Assembly: GCA_910587395.1 (NCBI GenBank)
Contig: CAJULJ010000005.1
Span: 27,009-91,008 of the forward strand
DNA length: 64,000 nt
Direction: 5' to 3'
DNA from: an uncultured Oscillospiraceae bacterium
GTDB taxonomy: Bacteria > Bacillota > Clostridia > Oscillospirales > Oscillospiraceae
The notes beneath the pieces were generated by a model. That model was not told the DNA's origin. It saw only the letters and a list, made by a program, of their open reading frames with translations, and ran no database searches. The position numbers and the translations under genes are program-made. Below, in pieces: positions 8,094 to 16,943 of this stretch (positions are counted from its first letter, which is position 1; each line of letters begins with the position of its first letter).

Positions 8094-9233
8094 TTATCCC
8101 ATGATCTGGGCCAGGATCTTTTCCACGTCGGCCGCCTCCGCACTCCGGGGATTGGTGGCGGTGGTGGCGTCGGCCAGGGCGGCGGACACAAGCTCACCCT
8201 TCATCTCCTTCACCTTGGCAAGGTCCGCCCCCTGGGCCTTCAGAGTGGCGGGTATGCCGATCTTCCGGTTCAGCTTCTCCACCTCGTGGATGAGGTTGGT
8301 GACGCCCAGGCGCACATTGGGAGCGGGCAGATCCAGCACCTTGGCCATGCGCTGGTACTTCCTGGCCGCCACACAGTATTCGCCCCTGTGCACGGTGGTC
8401 AAATCGGCGTTGTAGGCCAGGATCTTGGGCAGAAGAATGGCGTTAATCCGCCCGTGGGCGATGTGGAGCTTGCCGCCGATGGCGTGAGCCATGCCGTGGT
8501 TCAGCCCCAGCCCGGCGGAGTTGAACGCCAGACCCGCCATGCAGGAGGCGTTGTGCATCTTCTCCCGGGCCAGCAGGTCGTTTCCATCGGCCACCGCCAG
8601 GGGCAGGAACCGGAATACCAGCGACACCGCCTTCTCGCACATGGCGTCGGAAAAGTCGTTGTACCCGGTGGACACGTAAGCCTCCAAGGCATGGGTCAGC
8701 ACATCCATCCCCGCGTCGGCGGTGACGGAGGGAGGCGCGGACACGGTGAGCTCCGGGTCCAGGATGGCCACCATGGGCCGCAGGGCCTGGCTGGCCAGAG
8801 GGTATTTGATCCCCTTTGCCTGATCGGTGATGACGGCGTAGTCCGTCACCTCGGAGCCGGTGCCGCTGGTGGTGGGGACGGCAAAGCACTCCATCTTGTC
8901 CGTATCCACGCCCAGCGCCTGCTTGGCGATGGCCCGGATGGCCTTGGCCGCGTCGATGGTGGAGCCGCCGCCCACGGCGATGACCACCTGAGCGTCACAG
9001 GCCCCGAAGGCCTCCACCCCCGCCGTCACCACCTCAATGGGAGGGTCGGGCACCACGCCGTCAAAGACGCTGACCGTGCAGCCGGTGAGGAAGGAGGCAA
9101 CCCGCTCGGGCACCCCCAGCTGGTTCATGAACCGGTCGGTGACAATGAGCACCCGCTTGTCCTCCACCTGGCGCAGGCGCTCCAGCGCGCCCTCTCCAAA
9201 ATAAACTCTCGTGCTAAAGCTGAATTCCTGCAT
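8094..9233 (-). CDS. Iron-containing alcohol dehydrogenase (PduQ-like 1-propanol dehydrogenase)
   Basis: This 379-residue group III alcohol dehydrogenase interconverts aldehydes and alcohols with NAD(P)H. The nucleotide motif GGGSTIDAAK is at residues 88-97 and TTSGTGSEVT at 121-130. The metal ligands are visible as Asp177 and His181 in GMDVLTHALEAY, His246 in NHGMAHAIGG and His260. Next to a pdu operon it most likely regenerates NAD+ by reducing propionaldehyde to propanol, or 3-hydroxypropionaldehyde to 1,3-propanediol. It is in an operon with the regulator upstream, not with the shell genes, and no N-terminal targeting extension is obvious. Confidence 0.9.
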   Translation of the reverse strand: MQEFSFSTRVYFGEGALERLRQVEDKRVLIVTDRFMNQLGVPERVASFLTGCTVSVFDGVVPDPPIEVVTAGVEAFGACDAQVVIAVGGGSTIDAAKAIRAIAKQALGVDTDKMECFAVPTTSGTGSEVTDYAVITDQAKGIKYPLASQALRPMVAILDPELTVSAPPSVTADAGMDVLTHALEAYVSTGYNDFSDAMCEKAVSLVFRFLPLAVADGNDLLAREKMHNASCMAGLAFNSAGLGLNHGMAHAIGGKLHIAHGRINAILLPKILAYNADLTTVHRGEYCVAARKYQRMAKVLDLPAPNVRLGVTNLIHEVEKLNRKIGIPATLKAQGADLAKVKEMKGELVSAALADATTATNPRSAEAADVEKILAQIMG

Positions 9234-9260
9234 AATGACCTCCCTGATTTCCCGGCGGCC

Positions 9261-10376
9261 CTAACGCGAGGTGCCTGCGTCCCCCGCAAAAGCCGGCCCC
9301 CGTGCGTGTTGGTGCTGCTCCCGGTATTCGGTGGGGGTGAGCCCCACCTTCTTCTTGAACGCCTTGCCGAAATAGTTGGTCTCGCTGTAGGACAGCTCAT
9401 AGGCGATGTTTATCACCGGCATGTCCGTGTCGGTGAGCATGTCCTTGGCGGCGCTGATCTTGCCGTCCATCATGTAGGTGATGAAGTTGACGCCGGTGAT
9501 CCGCTTGAAGAACTTGCTGAAATAGCTGGAGCTCATGTTTGCGTACTCCGCCGCCTCGTCCAGCCCGATGCCCTCCTTCACATTGCGGTCCACATAGTTG
9601 AGCACCCGCTGCTCGTCGCTGACCTGATAGCCCCGGTCCTCGTCGATGGCGTCAAAGATGATGCCCCACAGCTTCTCAAACACCAGGCAGGAGTCATGCT
9701 TCCTTCCCTGCTGGTCGAAGCGCAGGCGGAAGCGCTCAATGACGGTGGACAGCTTCAGCTGGGCGGAGGGGCCCAGAGGACTGCCCAGCCGGGCCAGCCC
9801 CTCGGCAAAGGACAGGGCGCTGAACCGGATCACGTCTATATCATCCGTTTCTTCATAGAGAGAATCAAGGTAATCTTTTGTGGTATTGATGCACTTTTTG
9901 TAGCAGAAGGACTGCATATGCTCCGCGGCCAGCTTGAGATACCGCTCCCTGTGCTCCTTCTCCCACTCTCCGGCGGGCTTGGCGCTCCACTGCATCATCA
10001 CCTCGGCCGCCGCCGTCAGCCATTCCGGGCGGTAGGGCTTGAGCAGGTAGTCCTGCACCCCCAGCCGCCACACGTTGGCCACGATGTCGCTGCGCTTTCC
10101 CGTGGAGGTGACCAGAATGGGCATATCGGGCGAAATCTCCTTGGCGGAGGTGATCGTGTTGCAGTAGTCCGCGTCGAACCACGGCACATCCACGATGAGC
10201 AGGGAGAATGAGCCACCGCTCAGCAGGTCCAGGGCCTGCCGGGGGGTGGCCGCCGTCAGGATCTCCGCCTTGGCCAGTCCCCTGGACAGGATCTCCCGCG
10301 TATTTCCCCGCTCCAACCGGTTTTCATTTAATATCAGGACCCGGCTCATCGCTTCCGGCACCGCCTTTCTCCGCAT
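9261..10376 (-). CDS. AraC-type response regulator of the pdu locus, degenerate receiver
   Basis: Receiver domain at about residues 10-125 and a double helix-turn-helix AraC domain at about 270-360, ending AFKKKVGLTPTEYREQ. The receiver keeps the phospho-acceptor Asp (LLIVDVPWF), the Thr (ILVTSTGK) and the Lys (YLLKPYRP). The acidic Mg-binding pocket, normally DDE or DDD, reads NEN, so phosphorylation may be weak or absent. A start at an internal ATG (10349, MSRVLIL) would remove nine poorly conserved residues and is equally likely. The partner sensor gene ends 20 bases upstream. Probable function: activator of the pdu operon. Confidence 0.85.
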   Translation of the reverse strand: MRRKAVPEAMSRVLILNENRLERGNTREILSRGLAKAEILTAATPRQALDLLSGGSFSLLIVDVPWFDADYCNTITSAKEISPDMPILVTSTGKRSDIVANVWRLGVQDYLLKPYRPEWLTAAAEVMMQWSAKPAGEWEKEHRERYLKLAAEHMQSFCYKKCINTTKDYLDSLYEETDDIDVIRFSALSFAEGLARLGSPLGPSAQLKLSTVIERFRLRFDQQGRKHDSCLVFEKLWGIIFDAIDEDRGYQVSDEQRVLNYVDRNVKEGIGLDEAAEYANMSSSYFSKFFKRITGVNFITYMMDGKISAAKDMLTDTDMPVINIAYELSYSETNYFGKAFKKKVGLTPTEYREQHQHARGPAFAGDAGTSR

Positions 10377-10395
10377 TGCCCCATCCGTTTTCCGC

Positions 10396-11592
10396 TCACC
10401 GCCACTTCAACGGCAGCTTCAGCCGGACGGCGTACCCCGCCTGCCCGTCGCTCCGGTGTCCGATGGACAGCTCGCACCGCTTGCCCATCAGCCGTTTCAG
10501 GCTCCGGTTCAGGTCCCGCAGGGAGGTATGCTCCCGGGACAGGTACTCGTCCGCCCGGTTCTCCATCTCCTCAGGGGTGACGCTCTCGCTGTTGGCCCGC
10601 ACCATCACCAGCAGGTCCTTGCCGTTTTCCTCGGCGAATATGTCGATCTTCCGCTGGTCGTCCTCGCTTTTGAAGGACTGGAGGGTGATGTCGATGATGG
10701 GCCGGAACACCAGGAAGGGACAGTTGACGCCCCAGTACTGCCGGGGGACGGACACGCTGTAGTCCAGCATCTCCCCCCACCACGCCTTCTGCACCCGCAA
10801 AAAGGCCTCGACATAATTCAGCTCCTCCCCCAGCACGGACAGCTTGCGGTCACTGTCGCTGGCGTAGCGGATGATGTCCGCGAAGTCCAGCGCCACCGCC
10901 CCGGTGCGGTCCGCGCCCTCCTGATAGGCCAGCTGGGTAATGAGGTTCATGACAAAAAAGAACTGGTCGGAGGACTCCTCCTGCCATAAAGCGCCCCGCT
11001 CCGGGCGGCGGATGGACCGCTCCAAATCAGGCTGGGCCGCGGTGTCCTCGGCCGCCTCCCCCTCGCCGGCCTCCTGGCCGCGCTGGTCCTGAAGGGCGTA
11101 AAGGATCATGTCCCGCACCACCTGCACCGAGGCCAGCAGCTTGTCGTAGGTCATCTCCCGCAGCTGGCCGTAGGCCCGGGCCATGGCCTCGTTCTTGTTC
11201 CAGTTGGCCTGGGGGATGATGTGGTCCAGCTCCCGCTCCTCCGCGTCCGTCAGCCGCACCTGCCCCCCCATGACGGAGCCCAGATAATTGTCGTCCAGGA
11301 TCAGCGGCACGGCGAAGTCCACCAGGTCCGCGTGGCAACGGTAGATGTAAGGCTGGCCGGTGATGGCGGAGTGGAGGCCGCCGTGGGCGTCGCACTGCTC
11401 ACACAGCTCGGAAAAGCCCTGGAGCTGCCGGCCCAGGGCGCAGTGTTCCGTGAAACCGCTGTACTTGGTGATGGGCCGCCCCTTGTAATCCACAGTGACG
11501 AAGGCCAGTCCCATGGCCTTGGAGCACTTGTCCTGAATGGACTGGATCAGCTCAATATTGACCTGATCGGATATTTTTTTGAACTCTCCCAC
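10396..11592 (-). CDS. PocR-domain sensor with degenerate histidine-kinase module
   Basis: Residues 1-160 are a PocR sensory domain, the ligand-binding module first known from the Salmonella propanediol regulator. It carries the usual cysteine set (ELCEQCDAHGG and YRCHADLVDFAVPL). The rest aligns with the YesM/LytS-type kinase core but is degenerate: the PHFLYNSL phospho-acceptor motif reads DQFFFVMN, with Gln replacing His (residue 210). The N-box LLENAI reads IIDITL, and no DxGxG box is seen. I prefer the GTG at 11592 because GGGGGCG lies eight bases upstream; an upstream TTG at 11637 lacks a good site. It probably senses the diol and acts without phosphotransfer. Confidence 0.82.
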   Translation of the reverse strand: MGEFKKISDQVNIELIQSIQDKCSKAMGLAFVTVDYKGRPITKYSGFTEHCALGRQLQGFSELCEQCDAHGGLHSAITGQPYIYRCHADLVDFAVPLILDDNYLGSVMGGQVRLTDAEERELDHIIPQANWNKNEAMARAYGQLREMTYDKLLASVQVVRDMILYALQDQRGQEAGEGEAAEDTAAQPDLERSIRRPERGALWQEESSDQFFFVMNLITQLAYQEGADRTGAVALDFADIIRYASDSDRKLSVLGEELNYVEAFLRVQKAWWGEMLDYSVSVPRQYWGVNCPFLVFRPIIDITLQSFKSEDDQRKIDIFAEENGKDLLVMVRANSESVTPEEMENRADEYLSREHTSLRDLNRSLKRLMGKRCELSIGHRSDGQAGYAVRLKLPLKWR

Positions 11593-11668
11593 GGTTTTTT
11601 CGCCCCCAAAGTGCGTTTTATGCCGTTCTGACGCCAAATCAAGCCCAACTGTCAGTAATCTGAATTTT

Positions 11669-11696
11669 ATTATAGCAAAAAAACACCCACATTCAA
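11669..11696 (-). promoter_or_regulatory. Promoter of the PocR sensor operon
   Basis: On the minus strand TTGAAT (11696-11691) is separated by 16 bases from TATAAT (11674-11669), which also has an extended TGC upstream. The leader to the GTG start is about 70 bases. Confidence 0.7.
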
Positions 11697-11767
11697 TAAA
11701 TTATTTTGAGCTTGGAGAGGATTTTTTTGTGATAAGAGGAAATTTTTGACTACTGCGAAAAATCGTC

Positions 11768-11800
11768 AAAAACACGGCGCGTCCCCTCAGGGCCGCGCCG
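11768..11800 (-). terminator. Terminator overlapping the stop codon of the CorA-like gene
   Basis: CGGCGCG and CGCGCCG arms (11794-11800 and 11775-11781) flank a loop that contains the TGA stop codon; a T-rich run follows on the minus strand. Confidence 0.65.
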
Positions 11801-12752
11801 CGTCTTGATGCTCCTGTTCGGTTTCCGGTTCCTCTGCCTGCTGAGGCGCATCCGTCTCCTTCGCCTCCACCAGCTCTCCCACGCTCCGGGGCTTCAGGGA
11901 GGGCCGGAAGCGCTCCCGCCCCATCTGAATCACGTTATGGATGCCTCCCGCCCGGTAGGATACCGCCGCCCCGGCCGTGACCCCTCCGATGACCACGCCG
12001 CCCACGACGCCAAGCACCGGATTTACCGCCAGCAGGCTGCCGAACATGAAATTCAGTGCCACCGCCCCCAGGGACACCAGGCTCAGCAGCCGGGCGTTGC
12101 GGTTGATGTTGTTGTTGACGATGGAGGTATACGTATCCAGGTCCTTGATGACCGTGTTTTTGATGAGCTCATACCGCTCCTCCAGAAACTGAAACTCCAG
12201 CGCCACCTGCCCCTGGAGCACATAGCTGTTCTGCATCTGCATGGGGAAGTACCCCTTGTCGATGCGGGTGATGATCTCCTTGACCGCAATGACCTGATCG
12301 CCGTACAGCGTGTACTTGCGCCGGAAATCCAGAATCTGATAGGTGCCGGTGTTGTCGATGTTGCGGTCCAGCGTGTCCTCCAGCCGCTTCATGTCCTCCA
12401 CCCCCCGTTCCACCAGGGCGGACAGGTCGGAAATCTTGAACTGAAGGGCATACATCAGCGCCTGTCCCAGATATTTGACCGTTTTTTCCTCCAGGTACTC
12501 CCGGAACAGCCCCTGGGAGGACTCCTCGATCAGCAGGTTGCTGCCCGCCTGCTTCAGGCGCAGCTCCCCGCCCATCTCCTCGGGGCCGTAGGTCAGCTCC
12601 AGGGTCAGGCTGTCCTCATCCCCAAAAATGCGCTGACGGGCCACCGGTTCCTGGATGGGACCATAAAAAATGCAATATTCGCTTCTCTCCAAGCCCGCCC
12701 CCTCCGGGTGGCGGCCTCGGTTCATCTTCTGCCAAAAAGCGAGCTCTTCCAT
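11787..12752 (-). CDS. Membrane protein of CorA-like layout, function unknown
   Basis: About 321 residues from the ATG at 12752, chosen for its GAGGTG ribosome binding site six bases upstream. The order is a soluble N-terminal domain, long charged helices at about residues 85-230, two hydrophobic segments (LLSLVSLGAVALNFMFGSLLA and the Gly/Val-rich stretch after it), and an acidic tail. Long helices followed by two C-terminal membrane spans recall CorA-type Mg2+ channels, but the GMN signature between the spans is absent, so transport is not claimed. It stands alone with its own promoter and terminator and is divergent from the next gene. Confidence 0.75.
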   Translation of the reverse strand: MEELAFWQKMNRGRHPEGAGLERSEYCIFYGPIQEPVARQRIFGDEDSLTLELTYGPEEMGGELRLKQAGSNLLIEESSQGLFREYLEEKTVKYLGQALMYALQFKISDLSALVERGVEDMKRLEDTLDRNIDNTGTYQILDFRRKYTLYGDQVIAVKEIITRIDKGYFPMQMQNSYVLQGQVALEFQFLEERYELIKNTVIKDLDTYTSIVNNNINRNARLLSLVSLGAVALNFMFGSLLAVNPVLGVVGGVVIGGVTAGAAVSYRAGGIHNVIQMGRERFRPSLKPRSVGELVEAKETDAPQQAEEPETEQEHQDAARP

Positions 12753-12803
12753 GGGCGGCACCTCACATATCGTCACCATTGGGAACGGACTGATCCATTT
12801 ATC

Positions 12804-12832
12804 ATGATACGGCAAAAAAGCGCGGTCCGCAA
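12804..12832 (-). promoter_or_regulatory. Promoter of the CorA-like gene
   Basis: Minus-strand TTGCGG (12832-12827), 17-base spacer, TATCAT (12809-12804); about 50 bases before the start codon. Confidence 0.65.
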
Positions 12833-12956
12833 GGGAATTTTTTGACAGCAGGTCCCTTTTTCATCCCGCGTCAACGGAGTTCCTCGGCACATCTCACAAA
12901 TTTTTTTCGTAAAAATAGACATCACGCACAAAGTTGGCGGGAATTCCGTTTCCCTA

Positions 12957-12985
12957 TTGACGATTTCCACAAGAGGCGGTATAAT
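12957..12985 (+). promoter_or_regulatory. Promoter of the YczE-like / acyl-CoA ligase operon
   Basis: TTGACG (12957-12962), 17-base spacer and a perfect TATAAT (12980-12985), 65 bases before the start codon at 13050. Confidence 0.8.
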
Positions 12986-13049
12986 TTTTAACGAACAAGT
13001 TCACCGAATCTGTTCATCAGCCTTGGAGAGAAGGGAAGGAAACAAACAT

Positions 13050-13730
13050 ATGAGAAAAAGCACTCCAGCCCAATGGGTCATCCGCGTTCTGCTCTATGTC
13101 CTGGGGCTGTTCCTGATGGCCTTCGGCGTGGCCATCGCCGCCAATTCCAATCTGGGCATCTCCCCCGTCAACTCCCTGCCCTACGTGGTCAGCGCCGTGG
13201 TGTCCCGGGACCCGGGCACCTGCGTCACCCTGGTTTTCTGCTCCTACATCCTGCTCCAGATCATCATTCTGCGCCGGGAGTTCAAGCTCATCAACCTGCT
13301 CCAGATCGCGTTCTCCACCATCTTCGGCTACTTCGTCAACTTCACCAAGGCCATCGTGGGGGACTTCGCCATCCCCACCTACGCCGGCCAGCTGCTGATG
13401 CTGGCGGTGAGCATCGTGTTTATTGCCGCCGGCGTGGTGCTGTACATCGAGGTGGAGATGGTCCCCATGCCCATGGAGGGCCTGTCCCTGGCCATCGCGG
13501 GCAGGGTGGGCATTCCCTTCCACAACATGAAAATCATCATCGACTGCCTGGTGGTGGCGGCGGGCGTGGCCCTGTCCTTCCTCTGCCTGCACGAGCTGGT
13601 GTACATCCGGGAGGGCACCGTCATCACCGCCATTGTCACCGGCAAGGTGATGGCCCTGGTGAAAAAGCCCATTTCCCCCTTCGTCCAGAGAGTGTGCTTT
13701 GGCGGCGCCCTCGCGGAGGCGGAAGCATGA
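13050..13730 (+). CDS. YczE/YitT-like integral membrane protein
   Basis: 226 residues with about five to six hydrophobic segments. The opening RVLLYVLGLFLMAFGVAIA followed by LGISPVNSLPYV is characteristic of YczE-type (DUF6198) proteins, whose biochemical role is not established. The start is at 13050, after an AAGGAA ribosome binding site; an in-frame extension back to 12957 would overlap the promoter. Its TGA stop overlaps the ATG of the acyl-CoA ligase (ATGA), so the two are translationally coupled, perhaps for uptake or export of an organic acid that the ligase activates. Confidence 0.8.
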   Translation: MRKSTPAQWVIRVLLYVLGLFLMAFGVAIAANSNLGISPVNSLPYVVSAVVSRDPGTCVTLVFCSYILLQIIILRREFKLINLLQIAFSTIFGYFVNFTKAIVGDFAIPTYAGQLLMLAVSIVFIAAGVVLYIEVEMVPMPMEGLSLAIAGRVGIPFHNMKIIIDCLVVAAGVALSFLCLHELVYIREGTVITAIVTGKVMALVKKPISPFVQRVCFGGALAEAEA

Positions 13731-15313
13731 GCGCGCCGCTTCCTCTGGAGGACCTGACGGTCAGCCAGCTGCTGCGCCGCACCGCCGCCCGGTTCCCTCA
13801 CCGCCCCGCCCTGGAGTATCGGGGCCGGGTATGGTCCTACCGGGAGCTGGACGGAGCCGTGGACGAGACCGCCCGCCGCCTGCTGAGCTGGGGGGTGAAG
13901 CGGGGCCACCGGGTGGGGCTGTGGTGCGAAAGCGAGCCCAATACCATTCTGCTGCTCTACGCCCTGCCCCGGATTGGAGCGACGGCAGCCTTTTTGAACA
14001 CCAGCCTTCAGCGCGCCGAGCTGTGTGAGCTGCTGCGCCGCACCGACATGGACCGGCTCGTCATCACCGACGGCTACAAGGACCTGAACTTCCCCGCCCT
14101 GTGCCGGGGGCTGACGGACGAGGCGCCCACGCTGGAGGCCGTGCTTTATGCCGGGCTCAGCGGCGAAAGCGGCGGCTTCCAGGCGCTGGACAGCCTGACC
14201 CCCGCTCCCCAGGAGAAGCTGACGCAGGCCGAGGAAATGGTCACCCCCCGGGACATCGGCTATATCCTCTATACCAGCGGCACCACCAGCGTGCCCAAGG
14301 CGGTGCTGAGCAGCCAGTACAGCCGGGTGAACAGCGGCATCCAGCAGGCCCACGACCTGGGGGCCACCGAGGAGGACCGCTTCTGTGTGGCCATGCCCAT
14401 CTTCCACTGCTTCTGCCTGTCGGTGAACGTGATGGCCGCCTGCGCCGCGGGCGCCTGCCTCTACCTGCCGGAGAGCCGGAGGACCACCGTTCTTCTGGAG
14501 GCCGTCAGCCGGGGCCGGTGCACCGTGCTCAGCAGCGTGCCCACCATGTACCACGCCATTTTGTGCCGCCCGGATTTCGCCAATTGGGACGTGTCCTCCC
14601 TGCGCACCGGCTTCATCGGCGGCAGCCTCTACCCCCAGGAGCTGTTCCGGCAGATCAACGACGGCTTCCACTTCACCCTGCTGTCCAGCCTGGGCCAGAC
14701 CGAGGCCACGGCGGGACTTTCCACCGCCGGTCTGGACGACTCTTTGGAGGTGCGCGCCGCCACCGTGGGCCACTTTATGGACCACGTGGAGGGAAAAATC
14801 GTCCACATCGAATCCGGCCGGGAGCAGCCCGTGGGTCAGCCCGGTGAAATCTGCGTCCGGGGCTATCTGGTGATGGACGGCTACTACGGCCAGCCCGAGG
14901 AGACAGCCAAGGCCATCGACGAGGACGGCTGGCTTCACACCGGAGACATGGGCTATCTGGACGAGGACGGCAACATCCACCTCACCGGGCGGCTGAAGGA
15001 GCTCATCATCCGGGGCGGCGAGAACATCTCCCCCGCCGAGGTGGAGGCGGCCGGCGTCTGTCCGGAGGTTCGGGAGTGCAAGGCCCTGGGCGTCCCCGAC
15101 CGCCACTACGGCGAGGAGGTCTGCCTGTGCGTGGCGCTCCAGGAGGGCGCGCGGCTGGACGAGGCGGAGCTTCGGGCCCGGCTCGCCCGCCGTCTGGCCG
15201 CATTCAAGGTGCCCAGGTACATTCTCTTTTTCGACGAGCTGCCCAAGACCAGCACCGGCAAGGTCCGCCCTGCGGAGCTGGCCCGTCTGGCCCGCCGGAG
15301 GCTGGAGCTGTGA
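13727..15313 (+). CDS. AMP-forming acyl-CoA ligase (acetyl-CoA synthetase-like)
   Basis: 528 residues, a complete ANL-superfamily adenylating enzyme that activates a carboxylic acid to acyl-AMP and then acyl-CoA. The phosphate-binding loop YTSGTTSVPKAV is near residue 187, the GQTEATAG motif near 325, and the hinge region GWLHTGDMGYLDEDG followed by GRLKELIIRGGENISP near 405-435. The catalytic lysine lies in PKTSTGKVRP near the C-terminus. Substrate is unknown; medium-chain or aromatic acids are possible. The ATG overlaps the stop of the upstream membrane gene and has a GGAGGC site. Confidence 0.88.
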   Translation: MSAPLPLEDLTVSQLLRRTAARFPHRPALEYRGRVWSYRELDGAVDETARRLLSWGVKRGHRVGLWCESEPNTILLLYALPRIGATAAFLNTSLQRAELCELLRRTDMDRLVITDGYKDLNFPALCRGLTDEAPTLEAVLYAGLSGESGGFQALDSLTPAPQEKLTQAEEMVTPRDIGYILYTSGTTSVPKAVLSSQYSRVNSGIQQAHDLGATEEDRFCVAMPIFHCFCLSVNVMAACAAGACLYLPESRRTTVLLEAVSRGRCTVLSSVPTMYHAILCRPDFANWDVSSLRTGFIGGSLYPQELFRQINDGFHFTLLSSLGQTEATAGLSTAGLDDSLEVRAATVGHFMDHVEGKIVHIESGREQPVGQPGEICVRGYLVMDGYYGQPEETAKAIDEDGWLHTGDMGYLDEDGNIHLTGRLKELIIRGGENISPAEVEAAGVCPEVRECKALGVPDRHYGEEVCLCVALQEGARLDEAELRARLARRLAAFKVPRYILFFDELPKTSTGKVRPAELARLARRRLEL

Positions 15314-15327
15314 CGGCAAAGCATCGG

Positions 15328-15373
15328 TCACCCCCATCTTTCCTTATCCGAGGAAGACGGGGGTGATTTTTCT
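15328..15373 (+). terminator. Rho-independent terminator after the acyl-CoA ligase gene
   Basis: TCACCCCC...GGGGGTGA inverted repeat with additional TCCT/AGGA pairing in the stem, followed by TTTTTC. Confidence 0.8.
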
Positions 15374-15401
15374 TTACAAACCGGCGCGCATAGAGTATAC
15401 T
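15373..15401 (+). promoter_or_regulatory. Promoter of the alanine symporter gene
   Basis: TTTACA (15373-15378), 17-base spacer, TATACT (15396-15401); about 88 bases ahead of the start codon and immediately after the upstream terminator. Confidence 0.75.
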
Positions 15402-15488
15402 ACATACTAATATCTGACAAATTCATTAAAACTTCCGGGACGGGCCGCAAGCCCCATCGCCCCCCGGCGCCCAAAGGAGGGCCCGGAC

Positions 15489-16904
15489 ATGAAGCTGATT
15501 GTCAATGCCATCACCGCCGTCTACAACCTGCTGTGGGGCGACCTGTTTGTCATCCCCCTGCCCGGAGGCGGCTCTCTGGGAATTTCCCTGCTGGTGCTGC
15601 TGCTCATCCCCACCGGCATCTTTTTCACCATCCGCACCCGGTTCCTCCCCATCCGCCTGTTCCCGGAGATGCTGCGGGTGACGGCGGAGAAACGGACCAA
15701 CCGGGAGGGAAACGCCATCTCCGGCGTCCAGGCCCTCATCGTGTCCACCGCCACCAGAGTGGGCATGGGCAACCTGATCGGCGTGGTGGCGGCCATCTCC
15801 GCGGGCGGCGCGGGCGCAGTGTTCTGGATGTGGGTCACCGCCCTCATCGGCTCGTCCACCGCCTTTATCGAGGCCACGCTGGCCCAGCTTCACAAGGAGA
15901 AGGACCCCCTCTACGGCGGCTGGCGGGGCGGCCCGGCCTACTATATCCACAACTTCGTCAAGGAAAAGCGGGACGGAAAAATCGGGCGGTATTCCGTGCT
16001 CGCCGTGCTGTTTGCCGTCTCCGGCCTCATCTGCTGGTGCGGCATCAGCCAGGTGATCGCCAACTCCGTGTCCTCCGCCTTCCAGAACGCGTTTCACATC
16101 GAGCCCATCTGCACCACCGCCATCCTGGTGGCCCTGTCCGCCGTCATCGTGCTGCGGAAAAACGCCACCGTGCGGGTGCTGGACGTGCTGGTGCCCATCA
16201 TGGCGGCATGCTACTTCATCATCACCTTGATCCTCATCGGCATGAACATCACCGTACTTCCCGACATGTTCCGGCGCATTTTCGCGGAGGCCTTCGGCCT
16301 GCGTCAGGCGGTGGCGGGCGGCTTCGGCGCGGTCGTCATGAACGGCGTCAAGCGGGGGCTGTTCTCCAACGAGGCGGGCTCCGGCTCCGCTCCCTGCGCG
16401 GCGGCGGCCGGGGATACCCCCCACCCCGCCAAAACCGGCCTGCTCCAGGCCCTGGGCGTGTTTATCGACACCATCGTCATTTGCAGCTGCACCGCCTTCA
16501 TCATCCTGGTGACTCCGGCGGAAAAGGTGGCTGGGCTGGAGGGCATGGACCTGCTGCAAGCCTCCATGGCCCACCACCTGGGGCAGTTCGGGGTGGTGTT
16601 CATCGCGCTGATTCTGTGGCTCTTCAGCTTTTCCACCTTCGTGGGCATTTTGTTCTATGCCCGGTCCAACGTGGCCTACCTGTTCGGGGACAACTGGCTG
16701 TCCCAGACCCTGTATAAGATATTGGCTCTGGTCATGCTGTTCGTGGGCGGGCTGGCGGCATATACCTTTGTATGGGACCTGGGCGACGTGGGCGTGGGGC
16801 TGATGACCGTGTTCAACATCATCGTCATCCTGCCCATGTCGGGGCAGGCGCTGGCCTCCCTGCGGGATTACGAGGGCGAAATGAAAACACGAAAAGAGGA
16901 ATAG
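15489..16904 (+). CDS. Sodium/alanine symporter, AGCS family
   Basis: 471-residue inner membrane protein that imports alanine or glycine with Na+. About ten to eleven hydrophobic spans are visible. AGCS signatures include the ATRVGMGNLIGVVAAI segment near residue 85 and GLFSNEAGSGSAP near residue 288. Length is typical. It is a single-gene unit with its own promoter, converging on the NSS symporter with a shared terminator. Confidence 0.92.
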   Translation: MKLIVNAITAVYNLLWGDLFVIPLPGGGSLGISLLVLLLIPTGIFFTIRTRFLPIRLFPEMLRVTAEKRTNREGNAISGVQALIVSTATRVGMGNLIGVVAAISAGGAGAVFWMWVTALIGSSTAFIEATLAQLHKEKDPLYGGWRGGPAYYIHNFVKEKRDGKIGRYSVLAVLFAVSGLICWCGISQVIANSVSSAFQNAFHIEPICTTAILVALSAVIVLRKNATVRVLDVLVPIMAACYFIITLILIGMNITVLPDMFRRIFAEAFGLRQAVAGGFGAVVMNGVKRGLFSNEAGSGSAPCAAAAGDTPHPAKTGLLQALGVFIDTIVICSCTAFIILVTPAEKVAGLEGMDLLQASMAHHLGQFGVVFIALILWLFSFSTFVGILFYARSNVAYLFGDNWLSQTLYKILALVMLFVGGLAAYTFVWDLGDVGVGLMTVFNIIVILPMSGQALASLRDYEGEMKTRKEE

Positions 16905-16906
16905 AA

Positions 16907-16943
16907 AAAGCGCCCGGTTTTCGATGAAAACCGGGCGCTTTCT
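16907..16943. terminator. Bidirectional terminator between two convergent symporter genes
   Basis: Perfect 16-bp inverted repeat (16907-16922 and 16926-16941) with A and T runs at both outer edges; serves both converging genes. Confidence 0.88.
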
